Positions 35,811 through 45,472 of a stretch of DNA of 64,000 nt are shown here, one piece after another. The stretch comes from Franzmannia qiaohouensis (lineage in GTDB: Bacteria > Pseudomonadota > Gammaproteobacteria > Pseudomonadales > Halomonadaceae): NCBI RefSeq assembly GCF_031451695.1, contig NZ_JARWAM010000002.1, positions 124,001 through 188,000 on the forward strand, read 5' to 3'. Each line of letters begins with the position of its first letter. Position 1 is the stretch's first letter. A program made the translations under genes and the position numbers. Below the pieces are notes generated by a model. It worked only from the letters and a program-made list of their open reading frames with translations, was not told the origin of the DNA and searched no databases.

Positions 35811-36706
35811 TGATGCCACTGCTTACGATTCATCCGATCCCCGCCGGCGCGGCGCTGACCGCGAGCGCGCTGCTCGCGGCGCTGCCACTGGCCGCCGACG
35901 ACAGCGACGCCGCCCTGACCACCCCGGAGCCACAGGGCTGCTCGGCGCGCTACAGCGAGGTCGTCCATCACCGTCCGGCAAGCGATGCGGCGACCCCCAA
36001 GCAGGCGGTGCGTCGCGGCTTCGACACCCAGCGCGACTGGGGCACCGAGCACAACGTCGAAGTGCTGGCCGCACACGACGGCGGCCTCGACCAGCCGGTG
36101 CTGCGCGTGCACTACCCGGCCGGCACCTCCTCCCCCGGCGACGACGGCAACGGCCGCGGCCGGGGCGGCGCCGGCTTCTATACCCAAGACGCTGCCCTGG
36201 CCGGCGCCGACCGCGTCTGCCTGCGCTATCAGGTACGCTTCGCCGAGGATTTCGACTTCGTGCGCGGCGGCAAGCTGCCGGGACTCTACGGCGGCGAGGG
36301 GCCCAGCGGTGGCGAAGCCGCCGACGGCGACAACGGCTTCTCGATGCGCTTCATGTGGCGCGAACAGGGCCAGGGCGAGCTCTATGAGTACGTCGTCAAC
36401 CAGGACGAGGACCACGGCGCCTCGGTGGGCCGCGGCCTGTGGCACTTCCCCACCGGCCACTGGATCAGCGTCGAGCAGGAGGTGGTGCTCAATCACCCCG
36501 ACCGCGACGATGGCGTCGCCCGGGTATGGATCGACGGCGAGCCAGTGCTCGAACAGCATGGCATCGTCTATCGCACCAGCCAGGACGTCGACATCGAGGG
36601 GGTGATGTTCTCCACCTTCTTCGGCGGCCACGGCGAAGGCTGGCGCACGCCACGCGACCAGCATGCCGACTTCGGTGACTTCCGGCTCTACACCCCAGGA
36701 TCATGA
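35810..36706 (+). CDS. Secreted PL14-like polysaccharide lyase
   Basis: A 298-residue exported protein with a signal peptide (about residues 1-29, ending LPLAAD). The fold family is indicated by RGGKLPGLYGGEGPSGG, FSMRFMWREQGQGELYEYVVNQ and RGLWHFPTGHWISVEQEVVLN. From this start K155, S178, R180, Y192 and Y194 fall at almost the spacing of the catalytic Lys-Ser-Arg-Tyr-Tyr of the chlorovirus lyase vAL-1 as I recall it (23, 2, 12, 2 here against 22, 2, 12, 2). PL14 members cleave alginate or glucuronan. The start overlaps the preceding stop as ATGA. It probably trims polymer trapped in the periplasm. Confidence 0.75.
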   Translation: MMPLLTIHPIPAGAALTASALLAALPLAADDSDAALTTPEPQGCSARYSEVVHHRPASDAATPKQAVRRGFDTQRDWGTEHNVEVLAAHDGGLDQPVLRVHYPAGTSSPGDDGNGRGRGGAGFYTQDAALAGADRVCLRYQVRFAEDFDFVRGGKLPGLYGGEGPSGGEAADGDNGFSMRFMWREQGQGELYEYVVNQDEDHGASVGRGLWHFPTGHWISVEQEVVLNHPDRDDGVARVWIDGEPVLEQHGIVYRTSQDVDIEGVMFSTFFGGHGEGWRTPRDQHADFGDFRLYTPGS

Positions 36707-37959
36707 TGCCCATGCCGTCGACACACGCCCTATCAACCTCCTGCCGGCGCCCGGCCCTGCTTGGGCCGGTTGCCGCGCTGCTGCTCGGCATCGCTTCCAG
36801 CGCCAGCGCCTTGACCACCGCCGAGCGCGAGGCGCTGGATCTATCCGACTACACCGTCACCGACCCTGACGCCGGCTACTTCGACGTCGAGGCGCGCATG
36901 GCGCTGCTCGATGGCACCTCCAACGCGCTGCTGCTGCAGGAGCTCGACGAACTCGCCACCGGTACCAGCTGCCGGCAGTTGCTGAGCATTCCGCCGATCA
37001 CCACCCGGCTGCGGGTCCCGGGCTACTACCCCAACCCCGAGGAGTGGCAACTCGCCTCGGAGCCACTGTTCCAGTTCGAGGACAGCGTCTCGCTACTGGC
37101 CGGCAGCTTCGTCGCCACTGGCGACGACTACTACGCCGACTGTCTGGTGCGCTTCCTCGAGCGCTGGGCGGTCAACGATGCGCTGCTGGACTTCCACTAC
37201 GAATCGATGGAACCCCAGGCGTGGTTCGCCACCGAGTCGATGATCTTCGCCGCGGCCATGGCCTACTCGGTGGTGCGCCCTTACATCAACGGCCGCGGGC
37301 AGGAGCAGGCCGATGTCGAGGAGTGGCTCAAGCGGCTCAGCGAGCGGCATATCAGCATCCCCGGCGAGGAGGGCAACAGCTGCTGTAACAACCACTTCTA
37401 CCGCCGTGCGCTCTACGCGGCGATGGTCGGTGTGCTGCTGGAGGACGACGCGCTGTTCCAGATCGGCGTCAGCGCCGTCTACTCGGCGCTCCACGACCTC
37501 ACCGAGGAGGGCGCGCTGCCGCTGGAAGTGGCCCGCGGTCGCCGCGCCACCCACTACCAGAACTACGCCCTGCTCTACCTGATTCCAATCATGGAGATCG
37601 TCGCCCGCCAGGGCTATGACATCCATGACCTCGAGATCGACGGCCGCAGTATCCACGACGCCGTGGACTTCGCCATGCAGGCCATCGCCGACCCGGCCAA
37701 CCTCGGCGAGGACGTGCCCCTCGAGCAGTACGGCGGTTTTCTTCAGGATCCACAGTACTTCGCCTGGATGGAGCTCTACCAGACACGCTTCGATGACCCG
37801 CGCATCGCCGACTTCCTGCCCCGCCTGCGTCCCATCTACAACCGTAGTGCCGGCGGCTATATGACCCTCTACGTGATGCCGCCCGAGACGCAGCAGCAGG
37901 TCATCCTCGACGACGACGCACCAACCACCCAAGGCTTCGATGGCCTCGCGGCAAACTGA
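36703..37959 (+). CDS. AlgL-like polysaccharide lyase (PL5)
   Basis: A 418-residue periplasmic lyase with a signal peptide (residues ~1-36, ending SSASA). The alpha/alpha-barrel family PL5 is recognised by NSCCNNHFYRRALYAAMVG and EEGALPLEVARGRRATHYQNYALLYL. The catalytic residues N230, H231, R278 and Y285 have the same spacing as in the alginate lyases A1-III and AlgL (His to Arg 47, Arg to Tyr 7). The usual YHNYA is YQNYA here. PL5 includes enzymes active on polyglucuronate as well as alginate. AlgL clears polymer from the periplasm during export. ATGA overlaps the preceding gene. Final residues are acidic and disordered. Confidence 0.85.
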   Translation: MMPMPSTHALSTSCRRPALLGPVAALLLGIASSASALTTAEREALDLSDYTVTDPDAGYFDVEARMALLDGTSNALLLQELDELATGTSCRQLLSIPPITTRLRVPGYYPNPEEWQLASEPLFQFEDSVSLLAGSFVATGDDYYADCLVRFLERWAVNDALLDFHYESMEPQAWFATESMIFAAAMAYSVVRPYINGRGQEQADVEEWLKRLSERHISIPGEEGNSCCNNHFYRRALYAAMVGVLLEDDALFQIGVSAVYSALHDLTEEGALPLEVARGRRATHYQNYALLYLIPIMEIVARQGYDIHDLEIDGRSIHDAVDFAMQAIADPANLGEDVPLEQYGGFLQDPQYFAWMELYQTRFDDPRIADFLPRLRPIYNRSAGGYMTLYVMPPETQQQVILDDDAPTTQGFDGLAAN

Positions 37960-37991
37960 GCGTCGCGCACTCCCACGGGAAGAAAAGCACC

Positions 37992-40517
37992 ATGCAACGA
38001 CCACACCACCTACGCCCCCTCGTCACTTCCTGGCGCCAACTGCCCGCCTGTGCCGGGCTGGCCCTACTGGTCGGATGCGCCAGCTCCGGCGGCACACCGC
38101 CGGGGGAGAACCACGCCACCGCCCTGCCCGCACAGTACAGCCACTGGTTCGAAGGTAACGTCGAGGCCGACATGAGCGGCGACGACTGGAGCCGCGTCAA
38201 CTACGCCCAGCAGCTCATCGAAGAGGGCGACTATACCCGCGCCCAGGATCAGCTGCGCCAGATGATCAACCTCGGCTTTCCGCCGGCGTCCTACCACATG
38301 GGGCGGATGTACGAGAACGGCCTCGGCGTCGAACGCGACCCCGCCGAGGCAGCACGCCACTACGCCGAGGCACTGGCGCTGCCGTCCTCCTCCCGCGGCC
38401 ACGCCTCGCTCAACCTGGCCAAGCTCTATCTCGAGGGCGACGGAGTGGCGCGCAACGACGCCCTGGCCTACTACCTGCTGTGGCAGGCCATCGACGAAGA
38501 GGTCGAGCGCGATGCCGAGATCACCCTGGCGGAACTGATGGTCGAGGGCGGTGACGGCGTCCAGGCCGACCCGCGCCTGGCACACCGCCTCTATCGGCGC
38601 GCCGCCGAGCGCGGCGACTCACGCGCCCAACTGGCCCTGGCCGAGGCCTATCGCGCCGACGGTTGGCTGGTCGACGACCCCGAGCGCTCCCGGCAATACG
38701 CCGAGCAGGCCGCCGCCGGGCTGCAGGCCGAGGCCGAAGCCGGCGACACCGGCGCCATGCAGCGCCTGGCACGCCTCTACGGCGACGACGGCCTGCTCGA
38801 TGGTGATTCGCAGCAGCGCCTCGACTGGCTGCTGGCGGCGGCGGAGTCCGGCGAACCCGGCGCCCAGACCCAGGCCGCACGCCTGCTGCTGGAAAGCGGC
38901 GATGAGGCCCAGGCCATCAGTCTGCTGGAGACCGCCGCCGGCCACGGTGACATCGACGCCATGGCGCTGCTTGGCGACCATCTGCTGCAGCGCTCTGCCC
39001 ACGACGGCCAGGGCATCGCCTGGCTCGAGCGCGCCGCTGAGCGGGGCTCGGCCGACGCCGCGGTCAGCCTGGCCCGCGCCTACCTCGACGGCAACGGCAT
39101 CGCCGGTGACCCGCAGCAGGCCATCGCTCTGCTCGAGCAGGCCGCCGAGCAGGACGACGGCTTCGCCCTGGCGCTGCTCGGCGAGCTCTACCTCAGCGAC
39201 GAGCACCTGCCCTCGCAGCCGCTGCAGGCCGTCGACTACCTGCAGCGCGGCCACGAACTCGGCCACCCCTACGCCACCATGCAGCTCGGCGAGGTCTATC
39301 TCGAGGGCCGCGGCATGGCCGGCAACCCGCGTCAGGCCGAGACCTTGCTACGCGAGGCGGCACGCCAGGGCCAGGCCAGCGCCAAGCGCCTGCTCGGCGA
39401 GGCCTACCTGGAGGGCGAGACCCTCGACTATCACCCATCGCGCGGCGAGCGCCTGCTGCGCGAGGCAATCGAGGCCGGCGACACCACCGCCATGACGGTG
39501 CTCGGCGAAGCCTACCTGCAAGGCATTGAAGGCGAGCTGCAGCCCGAGTGGGGCATCGACCTGCTCGAGGACGCCGCCCGCCAGAGTGACGACTACGCCA
39601 TGCTGGTGATGGGCCGCGCCTATCGTCACGGTGACGGCGTCGAGCGCGACCTGCAGCGCTCCGCCTACTGGTTACGCCAGGCCGAGGATGCCGGCCACGA
39701 GTCGGCCGGCGATGCGCTGATGTACACCCAGCGCGATCTCGGCGCGGCGGGAAATATCGAAGCGCTGGTCAGCGCCGCCGAAGATGGCCACCCCGGCGCC
39801 ATGGCCGATCTGGGTCGCGCCTATCTCGAGGGCCAGGGGGTCGCCGCCAACGCCGACCAGGCCCGCGCCTGGCTGCAACGCGCCGACCGCGCCGGTCATC
39901 CCGGTGCCGCGGCGAGCCTCGGCCGCCTGCAGCTCGAGGCCGGCGACGAAGCCGCCGCCCGCGACTACCTGGAACGTGCCGTGGCCGGTGGCCATGGCGG
40001 TGCCCAGGCCGACCTCGGCGAGCTGCTGATCGACTCGGGCGACGATCCCGAGCGCGGCATGCAGCTGCTTACGCAAGCGGCCCACGCCGGCCATAGCGGC
40101 GCGCGCCTGCACCTTGGCCAGGCCTACCTGCACGGCGACGAGGGCCTGCCCCAGGACACCCAGCGCGGCCTCGACTACCTGCAGGAGGCGGTGGACAACG
40201 GCCACCCCGGCGCCCAGGCGGTGCTGGGCCGCGAGTACCTGCGCGGTGAGGTGCTGGAGTACGACGCCACGCGCGGCAGCGACCTGCTGTTGGCCGCCGC
40301 AGAGCAGGGCCATGCTAGCGCACGCCTGGCGCTGGCCGAGGCCTACCTGGCGGCCAACGGCCTGGAGAGCGCCAACAACGAGCAGGCGCTGATCTGGCTG
40401 GAGGGCGTGATCGAGGGCGACAGCCAGCTGGCCTCACAGACCCTGCGCCAGCTGCTCACCGAAGATAGCGCCCGCGACGCCATCGGCAGCCGCGATCTCT
40501 CGGCGGCACTGGAGTAA
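37992..40517 (+). CDS. AlgK-like outer-membrane lipoprotein with about 20 Sel1 repeats
   Basis: An 841-residue lipoprotein. The lipobox LALLVGC puts the lipidated Cys at residue 29, and the residue after it is Ala, so outer-membrane sorting is expected. From about residue 95 to 810 I count 20 Sel1-type repeats of 31-43 residues with the pattern A-x3-LG-x2-Y-L-x-G...A-x2-WL-x2-AA-x2-G. AlgK, the Sel1 lipoprotein of the alginate secreton, is about 475 residues, so this one is almost twice as long. It should scaffold the periplasmic or outer-membrane part of the secretion machine. It is the last gene of the operon, followed by a strong terminator. No AlgE-type porin follows. Confidence 0.82.
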   Translation: MQRPHHLRPLVTSWRQLPACAGLALLVGCASSGGTPPGENHATALPAQYSHWFEGNVEADMSGDDWSRVNYAQQLIEEGDYTRAQDQLRQMINLGFPPASYHMGRMYENGLGVERDPAEAARHYAEALALPSSSRGHASLNLAKLYLEGDGVARNDALAYYLLWQAIDEEVERDAEITLAELMVEGGDGVQADPRLAHRLYRRAAERGDSRAQLALAEAYRADGWLVDDPERSRQYAEQAAAGLQAEAEAGDTGAMQRLARLYGDDGLLDGDSQQRLDWLLAAAESGEPGAQTQAARLLLESGDEAQAISLLETAAGHGDIDAMALLGDHLLQRSAHDGQGIAWLERAAERGSADAAVSLARAYLDGNGIAGDPQQAIALLEQAAEQDDGFALALLGELYLSDEHLPSQPLQAVDYLQRGHELGHPYATMQLGEVYLEGRGMAGNPRQAETLLREAARQGQASAKRLLGEAYLEGETLDYHPSRGERLLREAIEAGDTTAMTVLGEAYLQGIEGELQPEWGIDLLEDAARQSDDYAMLVMGRAYRHGDGVERDLQRSAYWLRQAEDAGHESAGDALMYTQRDLGAAGNIEALVSAAEDGHPGAMADLGRAYLEGQGVAANADQARAWLQRADRAGHPGAAASLGRLQLEAGDEAAARDYLERAVAGGHGGAQADLGELLIDSGDDPERGMQLLTQAAHAGHSGARLHLGQAYLHGDEGLPQDTQRGLDYLQEAVDNGHPGAQAVLGREYLRGEVLEYDATRGSDLLLAAAEQGHASARLALAEAYLAANGLESANNEQALIWLEGVIEGDSQLASQTLRQLLTEDSARDAIGSRDLSAALE

Positions 40518-40536
40518 CCAGGCCCCCAATAACAAC

Positions 40537-40564
40537 AACGAGCCGCCCCTTGGGGCGGCTCGTT
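40537..40564. terminator. Bidirectional terminator between the exopolysaccharide operon and purA
   Basis: A perfect 13-bp stem, AACGAGCCGCCCC (40537-40549) with GGGGCGGCTCGTT (40552-40564), has a two-base TT loop centre. It lies 19 bp after the lipoprotein gene and 30 bp after the convergent purA. Rightward it is followed by GCATTTC; leftward by GTTGTTATT. Confidence 0.8.
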
Positions 40565-40594
40565 GCATTTCAGGCGACCCGCAGGCCGCGGCCA

Positions 40595-41890
<1,296 letters not shown>

Positions 41891-41937
41891 TGCTTTGGTC
41901 TCTTGATCGAAGAATCCGCGCGATGCCGCCCCGGCCA

Positions 41938-43119
41938 TCAGCCCAGGGGGGACACCTGCCAGTCGTCGCCGCTGCGGGTCAGCTGACGGTTGCAGCGATG
42001 CACCTCGGGGCCGGTGCGCTGCCCCGGCAGTGCCACCACCACCCGCTCGCCGGCGTCGCGCAGCGCAGCGATGGTCGCCGCCTGCTGCTCGGCGTCGTCG
42101 GCCGCTACCCAGATGCCATCACACGCCGGCGGCTGCAGCGCCAGCGAGGCCAGCAGCTTGAGGTCCATGGAGAACCCGGTGGCCGGCCGCGCACGCCCGA
42201 AGGCGCGCCCGGTATCATCGTAGCGTCCGCCCTTGGCCAGCGCCTGGCCGTAGCCCGGCACGTAGGCGGCAAACATCATGCCGGTGTGGTACTGATAGCC
42301 GCGCAGCTCGGCGAGGTCGAAGTATAGCTCGACCTCGGGATACTCGGCGCGTACCCCGGCGTTCAGCGCCAGCAGCTGATCGAGGGCCGCATTGACCGCG
42401 GCCGGCGCCTCGGCGAAGGCGCCGCGCGCCGCCTCGAGCACCTCGTCACCGCCGTGCAGCTCGGCCAGGGCCAGGAACATCTCGGCCAGGGTCGGATCGC
42501 TGACGTACTCCGCCACTCGTGCGGCGAGATCCCCCGGCGACTTGAGATCCAGCGCTTCATACAGCGCCCGCTCCTGGGTCGCATCGAGTTCGGCGGCCTG
42601 CACCAGACTACGGTAGATGCCGATATGCCCGAGTGCCAGGTGGATTTCACCGGCGCCGGCCACGGACAGGCTCGACAGCGCCAGGCGCAGGATTTCGAGA
42701 TCGGCCTCCAGACCGGCATGGCCGAACAGCTCGACGCCGACCTGCACCGGGCTGCGACCGCCCTGATGCTGGTCGGCCTTGGCGCGCAGCACGTTGGTGC
42801 AGTAGCACAGCCGCACCGGCCCCTGGCGACGCAGCGAGTGGGCGTCCATGCGCGCCACCTGGGGGGTGACGTCGGCGCTGACGCCCATCATCCGCCCGGT
42901 CAGCTGGTCGGTGAGCTTGAAGGTCTGCAGGTCGAGATCGGTGCCGGTACCGGTCAGCAGCGAATCGAGAAACTCCACCGGCGGCGGCATCACCTGGTCG
43001 TACCCCCAGCGGTAATAGAGGTCGAGCAGCGCACGGCGCAGCTCTTCCATGCGCGCCGCCTGGGGCGGCAGCACCTCGTCCATGCCGTCGGGAAGCAGCC
43101 AGCGGTCAGCGATGGTCAT
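41938..43119 (-). CDS. hisZ: ATP phosphoribosyltransferase regulatory subunit
   Basis: HisZ is a catalytically dead histidyl-tRNA synthetase paralogue that joins short-form HisG in the first step of histidine synthesis. It has 393 residues. Family sequence includes DRWLLPDGMDEVLPPQAARMEELRRALLDLYYRWGYDQVMPPPVEF, KLTDQLTGRMMGVSADVTPQVARMDAHSL, RLCYCTNVLRAK and QVGVELFGHAG. The usual synthetase RTAGCCF-type motif is altered to ELRGYQYHTGMMFAAYVPG. It sits beside purA, as in pseudomonads. Start at 43119 follows CAGGACAC. Confidence 0.95.
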   Translation of the reverse strand: MTIADRWLLPDGMDEVLPPQAARMEELRRALLDLYYRWGYDQVMPPPVEFLDSLLTGTGTDLDLQTFKLTDQLTGRMMGVSADVTPQVARMDAHSLRRQGPVRLCYCTNVLRAKADQHQGGRSPVQVGVELFGHAGLEADLEILRLALSSLSVAGAGEIHLALGHIGIYRSLVQAAELDATQERALYEALDLKSPGDLAARVAEYVSDPTLAEMFLALAELHGGDEVLEAARGAFAEAPAAVNAALDQLLALNAGVRAEYPEVELYFDLAELRGYQYHTGMMFAAYVPGYGQALAKGGRYDDTGRAFGRARPATGFSMDLKLLASLALQPPACDGIWVAADDAEQQAATIAALRDAGERVVVALPGQRTGPEVHRCNRQLTRSGDDWQVSPLG

Positions 43120-43143
43120 GTGTCCTGTCCTGCCAGAAATGCA

Positions 43144-43168
43144 CAAAAAAACCGGGCCACGCCCGGTT
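43144..43168 (-). terminator. Rho-independent terminator downstream of hflC
   Basis: On the minus strand an 8-bp stem, AACCGGGC with GCCCGGTT (43150-43168) around a three-base loop, is followed directly by TTTTTT. It lies 50 bp after hflC and ends the leftward miaA-to-hflC transcripts, separating them from hisZ-purA. Confidence 0.85.
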
Positions 43169-43218
43169 CGAGGATTCTACCACGTTTGGCCCCGGGGTGA
43201 ACCCCGGGGCCGTGCCGC

Positions 43219-44109
43219 TTACTCCTCGTCGACGCCCATCGGATTGGGGCTGTTGAGGTAGCGGAAGAAGTCGCTGGTCGGTTCCAGCACCAGCATGTTG
43301 CCTTCACCCTCGAAGCTCTCGCGGTAGGCGTTGAGGCTGCGATAGAAGGTGAAGAACTCCATATCCTGCTCGTAGGCCTGGGAGAAGATCGCCGCGGCCT
43401 CGGCGTCACCCTCACCGCGCAGCGTCTCGGCGCGCTCGGTGGCCTGGGCCAGCAGTACCTGGCGGCGGCGGTCGGCGTTGGCGCGAATCCGCTCGGCCTC
43501 CTCCTGACCCTGGGCACGCCATTCGCGGGCCTCGCGCTCACGCTCGGAGCGCATGCGGTCGAAGACCGCGGCCGAGACGTCTTCGGGCAGGTCGATACGC
43601 TTGATGCGGATATCACGGATCGATACCCCCAGCTCTTCGCGCATCAGCGAGTCGAGGTCCTCGGCGGGACCGATCATCAGGTCATCGCGGCGCTCGGCGA
43701 TGATCTCCTGCAGATCGAGACGACCGAACTCGTTACGCAGGCTCTCGTCGACCCGCGGCTGAATCAGGCGTACCGCCTGCATCTCGTCGCCGGACGTCGC
43801 CTCGTAGTAGCGGGTCGGATTGACCACCTGCCACTTGACGTAGGAGTCGACGATCACCGCCTTCTGCTCGAGGGTCAGGTAGCGGCTGGTATCGGTATCC
43901 AGCGTCAACACCCGGGTATCGAACTTGCGGATCGTTTGGGTGATGGGGATCTTGACGTGCAGACCCGGCTGGATGTTCTCTTCGATGACCTCACCGAAGC
44001 GCAGCTTGACCGCGCGCTCGGTCTCGTCGACCACGTAGAGGCTGTTGCTGGCCAGCCAGGCGGCGGCCGCCAGGCCACCCACGATGAGCAATGACTTGTT
44101 GTTGATCAT
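43219..44109 (-). CDS. hflC: FtsH protease modulator HflC
   Basis: A 296-residue inner-membrane SPFH protein forming, with HflK, the cage around FtsH. One N-terminal helix (SLLIVGGLAAAAWLASNSLYVV) is followed by ERAVKLRFGEV, the SPFH core (DTDTSRYLTLEQKAVIVDSYVKWQVVNPTRYYEA) and a long helical region rich in R/E/A (REREAREWRAQGQEEAERIRANADRRRQVLLAQATERAETLRGEGDAEAAAIFSQAY). Its ATG overlaps the hflK stop by 4 bp. Confidence 0.96.
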   Translation of the reverse strand: MINNKSLLIVGGLAAAAWLASNSLYVVDETERAVKLRFGEVIEENIQPGLHVKIPITQTIRKFDTRVLTLDTDTSRYLTLEQKAVIVDSYVKWQVVNPTRYYEATSGDEMQAVRLIQPRVDESLRNEFGRLDLQEIIAERRDDLMIGPAEDLDSLMREELGVSIRDIRIKRIDLPEDVSAAVFDRMRSEREREAREWRAQGQEEAERIRANADRRRQVLLAQATERAETLRGEGDAEAAAIFSQAYEQDMEFFTFYRSLNAYRESFEGEGNMLVLEPTSDFFRYLNSPNPMGVDEE

Positions 44110-45341
44110 TGGCGGCCCTCCCGACGGATACCACTGTTGCCGCTACCGCTGCCGCTCTGCTGCTGGCGGAGACGCTCGATGACCTGCGGGTCGACGTTAT
44201 CGCCGCTCGACTCGCCGGAACGTTGGCCGCCCTGGCCACTGCCGCCTGAGCGCAGCTGGTCGAGCGGCAGGTACATCAGCGGACTGCTGTCGCTGACATC
44301 GATCAGCACCTTGTTGGTCTGGCCGAACACTTCGCTGATGGCATCCAGGTAGAGACGCTCACGCATGATCTGCGGCGAGGTCTGGTATTCGCCAAGCAGC
44401 GAGTTGAAGCGGTTGGCCTGACCCTGGGCCTCGGCCACCACCGACTCGCGATACCCCTGGCCCTGCTCGATCAGGCGCTGGGCCTGGCCCTGGGCGGCCG
44501 GGATGATGGCGTTGGCGTAGGCCATGCCTTCGTTGATCGTACGCTGACGATCCTCGCGGGCGCGGATCACGTCATCGAAGGCGTCGATGACCGGCTGCGG
44601 GGCCGAGGTCGACTCGATGTTGATGGTCTGCAGACTGATGCCGGTGCCGTAGCTGTCGAGATAGGACTGCAGACGACTGGACACCGAGCTACCGAGGATC
44701 TCACGACCCGAGGTCAGGATATCGATCATGTCGGTACCACCGACCACGTGACGCAGCGCCGAGTCCAGGGCGTTCTCGATGGACAGTTCCGGGCTGCGCA
44801 CGTTGAGTACGAAGTCGCGCGGGCTGGCGACCTGGTACTGCGCCGATATCTCGACCTCGACGATGTTCTCGTCGCGGGTCAGCATCGACTGGGTCTGGGT
44901 CAGCGAGCGCACGCGGGTCACGTTGACCATGCGCACGTCGTCGATCAGCGGCGGGTTCCAGTGCAGGCCCGGCGTGACCACTTCCTGGTACTCGCCGAAG
45001 CGCAGCACCACGCCACGCTCGGACTGGTCGACCAGGTAGAACCCCGAGGCGGCCCAGATCGCCAGCGCCACCACTATCAGCAGGCCCGGCAGGGCGAAGG
45101 TGTTGCGCGGCTTGCCGCCACCCTTCTTGCCCCCACCGTCGCCGCCGCGCTTGCCGCGGCCACCGCCGAGCATGCCGTTGAGTTTATCCTGAAATTTCTT
45201 CAGCGCTTCATCGAGGTCGGGCGGCCCCTGATTATTGCCGCCACCGCCACCACCCCCGCCGCTGCCACCGCCGCCACCGCGTCGGCCACCGCCGCTCCAA
45301 GGGTCGTGCTGGTTGCCACCACCAGGCTCATTCCAAGCCAT
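44106..45341 (-). CDS. hflK: FtsH protease modulator HflK
   Basis: A 411-residue SPFH protein and partner of HflC at the inner membrane. The cytoplasmic N-terminus is unusually glycine-rich: runs of five to eight Gly within residues 18-35 and another Gly/Lys-rich patch at 57-78. The membrane helix LPGLLIVVALAIWAASGFYLV follows, then the SPFH domain (QSERGVVLRFGEYQEVVTPGLHWNPPLIDDV) and the helical stalk. The C-terminus is Gly/Ser/Gln-rich and probably disordered. It lies 131 bp downstream of hflX. Confidence 0.96.
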   Translation of the reverse strand: MAWNEPGGGNQHDPWSGGGRRGGGGGSGGGGGGGGNNQGPPDLDEALKKFQDKLNGMLGGGRGKRGGDGGGKKGGGKPRNTFALPGLLIVVALAIWAASGFYLVDQSERGVVLRFGEYQEVVTPGLHWNPPLIDDVRMVNVTRVRSLTQTQSMLTRDENIVEVEISAQYQVASPRDFVLNVRSPELSIENALDSALRHVVGGTDMIDILTSGREILGSSVSSRLQSYLDSYGTGISLQTINIESTSAPQPVIDAFDDVIRAREDRQRTINEGMAYANAIIPAAQGQAQRLIEQGQGYRESVVAEAQGQANRFNSLLGEYQTSPQIMRERLYLDAISEVFGQTNKVLIDVSDSSPLMYLPLDQLRSGGSGQGGQRSGESSGDNVDPQVIERLRQQQSGSGSGNSGIRREGRQ

Positions 45342-45472
45342 ACGTCTTCTCCACTATGCGTTAATCACTCATGCGGCACCGGACACCACACCCGTCCGAT
45401 ACGGCAACAGCCTTGGTTGCGCGATCGTTTGCGTCGCCAATGCGACGCCTTGGCCCGTCGAAACAGCAGCCG

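Noticed and set aside
37992..40517. Tandem repeats in the lipoprotein gene as a possible CRISPR or minisatellite
   Set aside because: The repetition is at protein level (Sel1 units of 31-43 residues with diverged DNA); there are no identical DNA repeats or spacers.
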